Below are positions 41,184 through 49,449 of a DNA stretch of 64,000 nt, piece after piece; the stretch's first letter is position 1; each line of letters begins with the position of its first letter. A program made the translations under genes and the position numbers. The notes beneath the pieces are model-generated. The model worked only from the letters and a program-made list of their open reading frames with translations. It had not been told where the DNA came from and ran no database searches. This stretch comes from Mediterraneibacter agrestimuris. GTDB taxonomy: Bacteria > Bacillota > Clostridia > Lachnospirales > Lachnospiraceae. The DNA lies in the NCBI RefSeq assembly GCF_943193195.1, contig NZ_CALPDG010000018.1:1-64000 (forward strand). Reading direction: 5' to 3'.

Positions 41184-43967
41184 TTATATTTTTGTTTTTA
41201 TTTTAAATCTTCCGCTTCCTAAATTTTTCTCATTTCCATCCGGAAGTGTCAGAACTGCCTCCGTATTCACCGGCACATTTCCGCTGATAGTGATACCCTC
41301 TTTTTCCTTTTTCCAATGTAATGCGATATCCCCATGTACGCTGTGATATGTTCCTTCTGTCCAATCCAATGGGAAATCATATCCCGGCTCCAAGCGAATC
41401 TTGTCGTACCCGATTCCCATATTTTGAATTCCAAGTACTCTTCTGTATAGAAAGTCTCCCACGCACCCGAATGCATAATGATTAAATGAACATCCGTCCA
41501 CCTGTCCGTCCGGTCTCACGGCATCCCAATTCTCCCACATCGTTGTTGCGCCATGTTCTATCTCATATATCCACCCCGGACAGCCGTTCTGAGTCAACAC
41601 TTTCCATGCCAGTTCACGATATCCATAATCACAAAGTATATCTAAAATATGTGCCACAGACATAAATCCGGTATCCGGCTTATTTTCGTTTTCTTTAACC
41701 ATCTGCGCCAGGCATCCAGCAAGCTTTTCTTCTAATCTCTCCGGTACCATATGATGCTTCAGCGCCAAAATATAATTTCCCTGCATTTCTTGTTTTAGTC
41801 TGCCGTTTTCATCACAAAGTTCTTCATAAAATGCTTTCCGAACCCGTTTTGCATATCGCCGATATTCCTCTGCTTTTTCCTGCTTATCAAGAATGATTGA
41901 AATCTCGGAAAGCATGTCTGCATTGGCAGCAAGAAGAGCCGTATCTACTACGTTCATCGTTAGGAAAGAGGATGCCGGACCGTCAGAAAATCCTGCCTCA
42001 TTCTTTACACTCGGCACAAGCCAGTCACCAAAATGGAAGCCTGTATTGATCAGATAATGCTGATTATCCTGATGTCTGTCTTCTGTGTCAGTTCCATCGA
42101 GATTGACTGATGTTTCTGTGCCAAACGGTAACTGCCCCGGAACATCATATGCCGCTTTCTGCATTGCCTTCATCCATTTTTCCATGGATGCATAATTATC
42201 CTCCAGTACCTTTCTATTTCCGAATACCCGATATAACTGTAGCGGTAATGTCAGTATGACATCTCCCCATCCAAGAGACCCTGCCATCGTCTGCTGCACA
42301 TAGTTTTGAATCAGCGGAACCGTATTTAACACATGTCCGGCTTCATTCTGCTCTCGCCTGATACTTTCCAGCCAATCTTCAAAGAATGCCGTCATCTCCT
42401 GATTATAAAGAGCAGTTGCGCCATATACTACCACATCACCTGTCCATCCAGCCTTCTCCCGGGTCGGACAGTCGGTCGGTATGCCAATTGTGTTGGAGCG
42501 CTGGCTCCAGTAAATATTGTGCTGAAGCTGATTCAGTTTCTCATCCGAACACTGAAAGCTTCCGGTTACCGGATTGGCGGTGCTGATTGCTTTTGCCGTA
42601 AACTGCTCCGGCCTCCAGTTCTCTCCGCCTGTTACCCGTACATACCGAAATCCATGATAAGTAAACTCTGGTTCAAATATTTGGTTTTTTTCTCCCGCAC
42701 TGATATATACATCTTTCTGAGCGCGGGTCATATCCGTAAATGCATAAGTAAAGTTTCCTTCCGCATCTAATGTCTCTCCATGTTCAAAGCTGATTTCCTC
42801 GCCTTCTTTTGCGGATATCTCTACCCTGATGATACCTGCCATATTCTGACCGAAATCTACCACATTCTCTCCCTTTGGAGTTGTCAGAATTTCTTTTGCA
42901 GGAATCTCCTCATAAACTTCGATTTCCGGTGCATTCTGTGCCGTCAGAATGTCAAAATTATATTGATCCCTTTTTGCAGTAATTACCGACTTCCAGTTTT
43001 CTGCCTGATAGAAAACCTCCGATGGATCTCCATCATATTTTCGGTCATCCACACATTCTCCTAGGAATAAATCTGCATACCGGATCGGACCGTCAAAAGA
43101 ATAAGTAAATGCATGATCTGAACAAATCTGCACCTTAGTTCCATCTGTATTCCAGACTTCCATCTGCATCAATAATCCCGGTACTTCTCCGTATTCACAT
43201 CCTTTTCCCAAAGCAATTTTTCCTTTATACCAGCCGTCCGCCACCGTTATGGAAAGCGCATTTGCTCCATCTTTGAGAAAATCTGTGATATCATATGCCT
43301 GATATTTCAGACGTTTTTCATAGGTTGTAAATCCCGGCGCAAGTAAAGTTCCCGGCACTTTTTGTCCATTGACAGAAAGACTGTAAATTCCGTGTGCTGT
43401 CATAAACACTTTTGCATATTCTGGTTTCTCTTTCAACTCAAATGTTCTGCGAAAACGCACCGGTGGATCATAAGGTTCCATTGGTAATGTCTCCCAAATA
43501 TCACTGTCCAGATAATATTTGGGCTGTTCTCCGCGCATCATCGCCATCAAGCAGTCATTCCATATTGTCTGCGCTTTCGGAAGTGGATTCTCCGGAAGCT
43601 GCGGAAGCGGTTCGGGTTCAATCCAACAGGCTTTCCAGCCGCTCGTTTGAAAATAAGCCGTTTCAAACCGCCGCACTTCGCTCATTACAGTATTTCCATG
43701 ATTATCCCATATCTGAATATGATAAGTGTACCGTTCCGCAGATTCTAACTCTGCGCCTTCGTACACAATATCATATGTATGATTACTTTCTCTTCGTCCG
43801 CTGTCCCAGATCAGTTCCCCTTTTAAACCTCGGACGAAAATCTGATATGCTGTCTGGACAGTATTCGATTCACCTGATTCCAATTGCCATGAAAATCTCG
43901 GATACTGCGTTTCAATTGCCAGTGGGATCATTTGATGCTCACAAGTAATGTGTGTGATTTTTAACAT
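41184..43967 (-). CDS. GH78 alpha-L-rhamnosidase (second copy)
   Basis: A 927-residue GH78 enzyme, clearly diverged from the first copy in this window. Domain order is the same: Ig-like N-terminus, a sugar-binding domain (GIYSLSVNGQKVPG), the catalytic barrel with IPTDCPTREKAGWTGDVV and GATTMWENWDAV (candidate acid and base Glu), and a C-terminal beta-domain. It has an insert around residues 130-165 (PLPKAQTIWNDCLMAMMRGE and after) and lacks the helical tail of the first copy, ending soon after the beta-domain. No signal peptide is present. AGAGGAG precedes the ATG. It starts the GH78-GH3-symporter unit, and the 92-base gap to the next gene is AT-rich without a terminator. Confidence 0.92.
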   Translation of the reverse strand: MLKITHITCEHQMIPLAIETQYPRFSWQLESGESNTVQTAYQIFVRGLKGELIWDSGRRESNHTYDIVYEGAELESAERYTYHIQIWDNHGNTVMSEVRRFETAYFQTSGWKACWIEPEPLPQLPENPLPKAQTIWNDCLMAMMRGEQPKYYLDSDIWETLPMEPYDPPVRFRRTFELKEKPEYAKVFMTAHGIYSLSVNGQKVPGTLLAPGFTTYEKRLKYQAYDITDFLKDGANALSITVADGWYKGKIALGKGCEYGEVPGLLMQMEVWNTDGTKVQICSDHAFTYSFDGPIRYADLFLGECVDDRKYDGDPSEVFYQAENWKSVITAKRDQYNFDILTAQNAPEIEVYEEIPAKEILTTPKGENVVDFGQNMAGIIRVEISAKEGEEISFEHGETLDAEGNFTYAFTDMTRAQKDVYISAGEKNQIFEPEFTYHGFRYVRVTGGENWRPEQFTAKAISTANPVTGSFQCSDEKLNQLQHNIYWSQRSNTIGIPTDCPTREKAGWTGDVVVYGATALYNQEMTAFFEDWLESIRREQNEAGHVLNTVPLIQNYVQQTMAGSLGWGDVILTLPLQLYRVFGNRKVLEDNYASMEKWMKAMQKAAYDVPGQLPFGTETSVNLDGTDTEDRHQDNQHYLINTGFHFGDWLVPSVKNEAGFSDGPASSFLTMNVVDTALLAANADMLSEISIILDKQEKAEEYRRYAKRVRKAFYEELCDENGRLKQEMQGNYILALKHHMVPERLEEKLAGCLAQMVKENENKPDTGFMSVAHILDILCDYGYRELAWKVLTQNGCPGWIYEIEHGATTMWENWDAVRPDGQVDGCSFNHYAFGCVGDFLYRRVLGIQNMGIGYDKIRLEPGYDFPLDWTEGTYHSVHGDIALHWKKEKEGITISGNVPVNTEAVLTLPDGNEKNLGSGRFKIKTKI

Positions 43968-44132
43968 GATAACTTCTCCTCTTGATATTGTAGTTATACG
44001 AATAATCTTTTAAGAGAAGTATAAAAGATATTAAGCAAGAAATATTATAGATTTGTTGTTTTTATTTTAAAATTGTTCTTTCCCTCTTAGAACAAAGTGG
44101 GCAAGTCCGCCTCACCCCCCTATATCAAAAAA

Positions 44133-44182
44133 AGTTCCAAAGATTAAATGCTGATAAGCAGCTTTCTTTGGAACTCTTTTTT
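44133..44182. terminator. Terminator after the second GH3 gene
   Basis: AGTTCCAAAG pairs with CTTTGGAACT, with TGCTGATAAGCA forming an inner palindrome. Poly-T follows on the + strand (CTTTTTT) and TTTTTTT on the minus strand. It lies 39 bases after the GH3 stop and separates that operon from the downstream GH78 unit, which therefore needs its own promoter in 43968-44130. Confidence 0.85.
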
Positions 44183-44220
44183 AATTGCAGACTATTACAT
44201 AACAAATATTTTACTTTCAA

Positions 44221-46473
44221 TCAAGCAGTTTCATTACAATGTTTTAATACATCTGCCATCATTTCTCCTGTAAAATGTCCGCCTGAAAGCATCATCAGCC
44301 ACCTCAGCGGTGTTGTCTCATACATATTCTGCAAAAACTCCGGTTCATCTGCAAAAACAGGATACCCTTCTTCCTCACATTGCTTCATGTATTGTGCCAA
44401 TCTGATCCTGCCTTCCTCACATTTGGATATCTCCGCAAGAGTACTGTTTTTATCATAATGTATCCTGCAAACCGCATCTTTCTCTATTGTCACTTTTTCC
44501 CGAATCCTTATGTCCGCCGATGAAGATGCAGCTAAGATTTCATATGTTCCGGGCTCTGTCTGCCAGCTTTGTGCAGGAACATCATAATATTGAAATGCTC
44601 TTTCTGTAAGTTTCAAAGAGACCATCTTTTTTTCTCCAGGCAAGAGCCATACCTTTTGAAATCCTTTTAACTCTTTTTCCGGTCTGATAATCTTCGATCC
44701 CGTTTTCTGAACATAGATTTGAACAATCTCTGCCCCCGTGGTCTCTCCCGTATTTTCGATATCTACACTGACTGCCATACCCTCGTCTTCTTTCATAACC
44801 TGTAAATTACTATATTTAAAAGATGTATAACTCAGTCCATGGCCAAACGGAAACAGTGGCTTCACTTTCTTTTTTTCATAGTATCTATATCCCACAAAAA
44901 TCCCTTCTGTATATCGGCTTTCTTTATTCATAACAGGGAAACTCATATAGGAAGGAGTGTCTTCCAGTCTCTTAGGAAATGTCTCTGCCAATTTACCGGA
45001 AGGATTCACTTTTCCATATAGAATATCAGCCACAGCTCCCCCTGCTGCCTCTCCCGCCAGATATCCCTCCAGAATTCCCTCCACTTCATCTACAAACGGC
45101 ATTTCTACAGGTGCTCCGTTGCAAAGTACTACAATCACGGCAGAATGTATTTCGGTCATATACTGAATCAGTTTAAGTTGGTTATCAGGAAGCTTTAATG
45201 ATATCTTGTCACAGCCTTCCAATTCCATATTTTCCGGTATACCGGCAACAATTACAACCTTGTCACATTGTACTGATACTTCCGCCGCCTCTTTTAGCAG
45301 TTCTTCATCCTCTGTGCAATCCGTCAGACTATATCCCCTCGCGTACATAAGCTCTGGCTGATACTTCCGCAATTCTTCTAATGTATTTTCCAGATGTCTC
45401 GGATTTACCTTAGAACTCCCGCTTCCCTGATATCGGATTTTCATAGCCAGATCTCCCAGAACTGCTGTTTTCTCATCTGTAGATAACGGAAGTACAGCTC
45501 TTTCATTTTTCAGAAGCACCATACACTCTCCCGCAATTTTTCTTGCAAAATCGTGATGTTCTGTGATACCTTTACTTACAAGGTCCTGCCTGGACTTTCT
45601 GCTTTCCAGCAGATGATTACTCAGCCTGAGTACCCTTCCGACTGCTTCATCCAATTCTTCCATACAGATTGTCCCGTTTTTTACAGCCTCTAACAATTTC
45701 AGATCATTTTCTGTTCCACAACCCGGCATTTCCAAATCCAGACCTGCTTTTAAAGATTCTTCTTTGATATTCACCGCTCCCCAGTCTGAAACGACAGTTC
45801 CTTCATATCCCCACTCTTCCTTCAAGATATTCTTCAGAAGCCATTTATTTTCAGATGTATAGGTGCCGTTCAGCTTATTATACGAACACATAACAGTCCA
45901 CGGTTTCGCTTCCTTTATAATCTGCTCAAAGCATGCCAGATATAACTCCCGCAAGGTCCGCTCGTCTACAATTGAATCTGCTACCAGACGTTCTGTTTCT
46001 TGGTTATTTGCAGCAAAATGCTTAACCGAAACTCCGATGCCGTTTTTTTGTACACCATTCACATACCCAATTGCCAACTGCGAAGTCAGATAAGGATCCT
46101 CTGAAAAATATTCAAAATTTCTTCCTCCTAACGGACTCCGTTTGAGGTTTACTCCCGGCCCAAGCAATATATCAATCCCTGCCTCATGGCACTCCTCTGC
46201 AAGGACCTTGCCTAATTGTTCCATCAAATCCCCGTCCCATGAACATGCCAACGCACACGCTGCCGGAAAAGAGGTTGCCGGTTCACTTTCATTCATTCCA
46301 AGATGGTCGGATGACTTCGTCTGTTTCCGCAGCCCGTTGGGACCATCCGTCATCATAAAAGACGGAAGTCCTATCTTGCAGTTTTCTTTGGTAGTCCAAA
46401 AATCTGCTCCGGAAAGCAATGCCACTTTTTCCTCAACTGTTAGTAATTCCAATGCTTCTGCAATACTGATCAT
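44221..46473 (-). CDS. GH3 beta-glucosidase-type glycosidase (second copy)
   Basis: A 750-residue GH3 enzyme paralogous to the one at 38821. It has the barrel with SPLGGRNFEYFSEDP and the nucleophile Asp in GTVVSDWGAVNI, the sandwich domain (IRYQGSGSSKVNPR, VVLCNGAPVEMPF), and a fibronectin-III-like domain with VGYRYYEKKKVKPLFPFGHG. A helical tail closes the protein (about 665-750; TTPLRWLMMLSGGHFTGEM). It has no signal peptide. Its ATG overlaps the stop of the symporter gene by four bases (ATGA), so the two are translationally coupled, and AAAGGAAG inside that gene is the ribosome-binding site. Specificity is unknown; beta-glucoside or beta-xyloside is likely. Confidence 0.92.
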   Translation of the reverse strand: MISIAEALELLTVEEKVALLSGADFWTTKENCKIGLPSFMMTDGPNGLRKQTKSSDHLGMNESEPATSFPAACALACSWDGDLMEQLGKVLAEECHEAGIDILLGPGVNLKRSPLGGRNFEYFSEDPYLTSQLAIGYVNGVQKNGIGVSVKHFAANNQETERLVADSIVDERTLRELYLACFEQIIKEAKPWTVMCSYNKLNGTYTSENKWLLKNILKEEWGYEGTVVSDWGAVNIKEESLKAGLDLEMPGCGTENDLKLLEAVKNGTICMEELDEAVGRVLRLSNHLLESRKSRQDLVSKGITEHHDFARKIAGECMVLLKNERAVLPLSTDEKTAVLGDLAMKIRYQGSGSSKVNPRHLENTLEELRKYQPELMYARGYSLTDCTEDEELLKEAAEVSVQCDKVVIVAGIPENMELEGCDKISLKLPDNQLKLIQYMTEIHSAVIVVLCNGAPVEMPFVDEVEGILEGYLAGEAAGGAVADILYGKVNPSGKLAETFPKRLEDTPSYMSFPVMNKESRYTEGIFVGYRYYEKKKVKPLFPFGHGLSYTSFKYSNLQVMKEDEGMAVSVDIENTGETTGAEIVQIYVQKTGSKIIRPEKELKGFQKVWLLPGEKKMVSLKLTERAFQYYDVPAQSWQTEPGTYEILAASSSADIRIREKVTIEKDAVCRIHYDKNSTLAEISKCEEGRIRLAQYMKQCEEEGYPVFADEPEFLQNMYETTPLRWLMMLSGGHFTGEMMADVLKHCNETA

Positions 46474-47852
46474 AATTCTGTGCTTCCTTTCAATTCCCTT
46501 CCCTTTGCCTCACGTATCCTTAACTCCTCCATGATCTTCGGATACTCTTTATCCAGTTTATAAAATGCAAGACATAAAATCTGTAAAACCGCCGCTGCTA
46601 TCGGCACAAAAAGATACATTCCCGATATTGCGGAAATTGCACTGTCCGGCTGAACCGCCTGCATTCCGTCAAATAAGTTTGCACTTAAGATAGCTCCTAC
46701 GATCGCACTTCCAATACCAGCTCCTGCTTTAGCTCCGAAAGTAGATGCACTATACAACAATCCTTCTGTTCTGACACCTGTCTTCCACTCACCATATTCC
46801 ACCGTATCCGCCATCATTGCATATAACACTGCCCAGAATGGAACTGTTCCAATTCCTTTCACTGTCGTTGAGATCACAATCATAGTCAGACTATCCGGCT
46901 GGATCAGCATCATAAAACATCCAATTAATGTGATAACACATCCGGCAACAGCCAGAACCTTTTTTCCAAATTTTTTGATCAACGGCGCCATAAGCGGTAT
47001 TCCGATTACACATGGAAGATTCAGGGCGATGTTAATCGGTCCCATCAAAGTCTCGTCTCCAAGAATATACTGCGCATAATATACCGTTGTAGTTCCGCTG
47101 AATGTCGTATTTACTGCATATAAAAGCCATACACCGATCAACATCAGCCAGTACTTATTTTTCATAACTGCCTTCAGCGCTGTCTTAACCGGAACTTTTT
47201 CCTGCTGTCCCAATTCTTCCGTCACTCGTTCTCTTGTACATTTAAAACAAATCAGAAACATTGCGACTGCCAGAGAAGCATAAACTGTCATTGTTTTAAT
47301 CCACGCTGCCTGATCTCCGCCCAGTCCGTTAATGATCGGCAGCGTAACAGAAGTAATTACCATTGTTGCCAGCATTGCCATTGTCATACGCCAGATATTG
47401 ATTACAGACCGCTGATACTGGTCGCGTGTCATCAATGTGTTCAGTGCTCCATAAGGAACATTAATGGCCGTATAACATACTGTCATAACTAAATTGTAGG
47501 TAATGAATGCATATATAATCTTCACTAACATACTTGCGTTTCTCGGAACACAAACCAAAAGCACACAACAGATTCCAAATGGAACTGCCATCCACAACAG
47601 CCATGGACGCGCCTTCCCATATTTACTTCTTGTCCTGTCTATTAAAAATCCAATCAGCACGTCTGTAATGCCGTCAAATATCTGGGAAAACAATAAAATT
47701 GCTCCTGCAGCCGCCGCTGATATACCAACTGTATTTGTGTAAAAATATGTAATCAGCGAACATGCCAGCGCAAATATTAAATTACTCGCAAAATCACCCA
47801 GACTATATGCAAACTTTTCACCAATTCCTACTTTTTCTGCTGCTTCCTTCAT
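46470..47852 (-). CDS. GPH-family glycoside/cation symporter (second copy)
   Basis: A 460-residue twelve-helix transporter of the GPH family, clearly related to the copy at 37406 but diverged. Signature stretches are IFDGITDVLIGFLIDRTRSK near residue 60 and PYGALNTLMTRDQYQRS near 140. It is preceded by GAGGAGG and starts 14 bases after the degenerate esterase gene, and its stop overlaps the start of the second GH3 gene. Having one symporter per GH3 gene suggests two related substrates with separate uptake. Confidence 0.92.
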   Translation of the reverse strand: MKEAAEKVGIGEKFAYSLGDFASNLIFALACSLITYFYTNTVGISAAAAGAILLFSQIFDGITDVLIGFLIDRTRSKYGKARPWLLWMAVPFGICCVLLVCVPRNASMLVKIIYAFITYNLVMTVCYTAINVPYGALNTLMTRDQYQRSVINIWRMTMAMLATMVITSVTLPIINGLGGDQAAWIKTMTVYASLAVAMFLICFKCTRERVTEELGQQEKVPVKTALKAVMKNKYWLMLIGVWLLYAVNTTFSGTTTVYYAQYILGDETLMGPINIALNLPCVIGIPLMAPLIKKFGKKVLAVAGCVITLIGCFMMLIQPDSLTMIVISTTVKGIGTVPFWAVLYAMMADTVEYGEWKTGVRTEGLLYSASTFGAKAGAGIGSAIVGAILSANLFDGMQAVQPDSAISAISGMYLFVPIAAAVLQILCLAFYKLDKEYPKIMEELRIREAKGRELKGSTEL

Positions 47853-47866
47853 GTCTCTTTCCTCCT

Positions 47867-48427
47867 CTACGAATTATGATAAATATTTCTGTTGAACGGA
47901 AGCATCTGAAACATTCCTTCCAATTCCCGATCCCATTCCTTCCACATACTCCAATTATTCTTTTGATTTACTTCTTTTTGCTCCCCCCTGATTTGCATTA
48001 CTTTTCCAAATATCTCCGGAAATTCTTCCTTCCAGCGCAGCACCCCGCAGCCGCCTTGTTCAACACCTGCTGCAAAACGGTCCTCTTTCCGTGACGAAAG
48101 TGGAAAATAAAATTCTGCAACTTCCATACATTCCTTCGTTAAATATGTCCAGTACCTTCCTGTCACGCCATCCTCATATTTTCCGCCTTCAATATACGGC
48201 ATCACAACTGCCGCCTGATTCTCCATCGCATACCGTTCAACTGAAGTATTTTTTATCCAGTCTGTACTGCTGTGCCCTTTTCCGTGAAGCAAATAAACAG
48301 TTTGAAACCCCTTTACAGACAGTAGTTCTTCCCTGCTATAAAAAATATCAGGCTCAGGTATGATGACATCCATACTGACTGTCCTGCTTAAAATTTCTGA
48401 ATAAAAACTGCACTGTATCCAAGCCAT
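47867..48427 (-). CDS. Truncated esterase-like protein without catalytic serine
   Basis: A 186-residue paralogue of the esterase encoded just upstream (48429-49223). Shared stretches include the N-terminal MAWIQCSFYSE...MDVIIPE, TVYLLHGKGHSSTDWI, the middle VVMPYIEGG, and YWTYLTKECMEVAEFYFPLSSRKEDRFAAG. Where the neighbour has the nucleophile in GLSMGGYG, this protein has GVEQGGCG, so the serine is replaced by Glu. The chain ends about 80 residues early, removing the regions for the catalytic acid and His. The frame is intact, has no internal stop and lies one base after the neighbour's stop, so it is translated but probably not an active esterase. A subunit, binding or decaying role is open. 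Confidence 0.75.
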   Translation of the reverse strand: MAWIQCSFYSEILSRTVSMDVIIPEPDIFYSREELLSVKGFQTVYLLHGKGHSSTDWIKNTSVERYAMENQAAVVMPYIEGGKYEDGVTGRYWTYLTKECMEVAEFYFPLSSRKEDRFAAGVEQGGCGVLRWKEEFPEIFGKVMQIRGEQKEVNQKNNWSMWKEWDRELEGMFQMLPFNRNIYHNS

Positions 48428-48428
48428 A

Positions 48429-49223
48429 CTAACACTCCCTCTCTTTCTCTATCCACTCCAGAAATCTCTGAATGCTCTCATTCCAGAACGGCCAGTTATG
48501 ATCTCCTTCCCATTCTTCATAAAAAACCGGAAGTCTGTATTCTTTTGCCGTATTTTTGAATGATTGATTTTGTCCATACAAGAAATCTGCTGTTCCACAG
48601 CTCTGATAAATTCTCGGCATCTCTTCTGACCGATTCTCAAAGCTTTTTAAAAGTGCCGCCGGATCTGCATCTGTACCTTTTAATACACCTGTGTCACGCA
48701 CTCCAAATGCACGCTCCATCATGTCCCCTGTTGCCTCATCATCCATAAAGCCAACTTCTGTATTTGTCATAGAAGTAATATCCACTGCCCCTGAAAATGT
48801 TCCGATAGCAGAAAAGATTTTCGGATTTCTCAATCCAATTCTTACTGCTCCGTAACCTCCCATAGACAGCCCTGCCAAATATGTATCCTCTCTTCTGTCA
48901 GAAAGTGGAAACAGCGCCCTTGTATACGCTGCCAGCTCCTTTGCAACAAAAGTATAATACGCATATCCATTTGGCATGTTATTATAAAAACTCAAACCTG
49001 CCTCCGGCATTACCACCGCAATTCCTTTCTCTTCTGCAAACCGTGCAATACTGGTAAACCGTAACCAATTTGAATAATTGTCAGATGCACCATGTAATAA
49101 ATACAAGGTTGGAAACTTCTTTTTTTTCTTTCTGATGTCTGCGGCTGCTTCCGGCAAAATAACATTTATATCTGTTGTCATACCAAGGGCATCCGAACCA
49201 ATTGAGCAATGAATAAGAGCCAT
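48429..49223 (-). CDS. Esterase D/FrmB-like esterase
   Basis: A 264-residue alpha/beta-hydrolase of the esterase D (S-formylglutathione hydrolase/FrmB, feruloyl-esterase-like) family. It has LYLLHGASDNYSNWL, the nucleophile Ser in LAGLSMGGYGAV, the acid near YQSCGTADFLYGQN, and His in EWEGDHNWPFW near the C-terminus. The start at 49223 is supported by AAAGGAGG; an upstream in-frame ATG at 49295 lacks a site. There is no signal peptide. It opens the operon esterase - esterase-like - symporter - GH3 and probably removes acyl decorations (acetyl, feruloyl) from imported plant glycosides, which is an inference from context. Confidence 0.88.
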   Translation of the reverse strand: MALIHCSIGSDALGMTTDINVILPEAAADIRKKKKKFPTLYLLHGASDNYSNWLRFTSIARFAEEKGIAVVMPEAGLSFYNNMPNGYAYYTFVAKELAAYTRALFPLSDRREDTYLAGLSMGGYGAVRIGLRNPKIFSAIGTFSGAVDITSMTNTEVGFMDDEATGDMMERAFGVRDTGVLKGTDADPAALLKSFENRSEEMPRIYQSCGTADFLYGQNQSFKNTAKEYRLPVFYEEWEGDHNWPFWNESIQRFLEWIEKEREC

Positions 49224-49416
49224 CTCTCGTTCCTCCTTTGTTTTTGTTAAACCTATTATATTTTTTTCGTCAATATAAAAATAGATTATTTGCAATCCTG
49301 ACTTTTGTATTTTTTCGATATTTTTTACCCAAACAAATCATTATTTTCATTAATATAATATAAAGTGTTGTTTTTCACTACTATTTTTCATGATAAAGAT
49401 AATTTTCTTATATTTT

Positions 49417-49449
49417 AAAAGACGGATTCTTAAATTGAATCCGCCTTTT
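49417..49449 (-). terminator. Terminator overlapping the end of the AraC-GH39 gene
   Basis: On the minus strand GGCGGATTC-AATTTAA-GAATCCGTC is followed by TTTTAAAAT. The TAA stop codon of the AraC-GH39 gene lies in the loop, so the terminator starts within the last codons. AT-rich sequence (49296-49416) then leads to the esterase operon and presumably carries its promoter. Confidence 0.75.
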
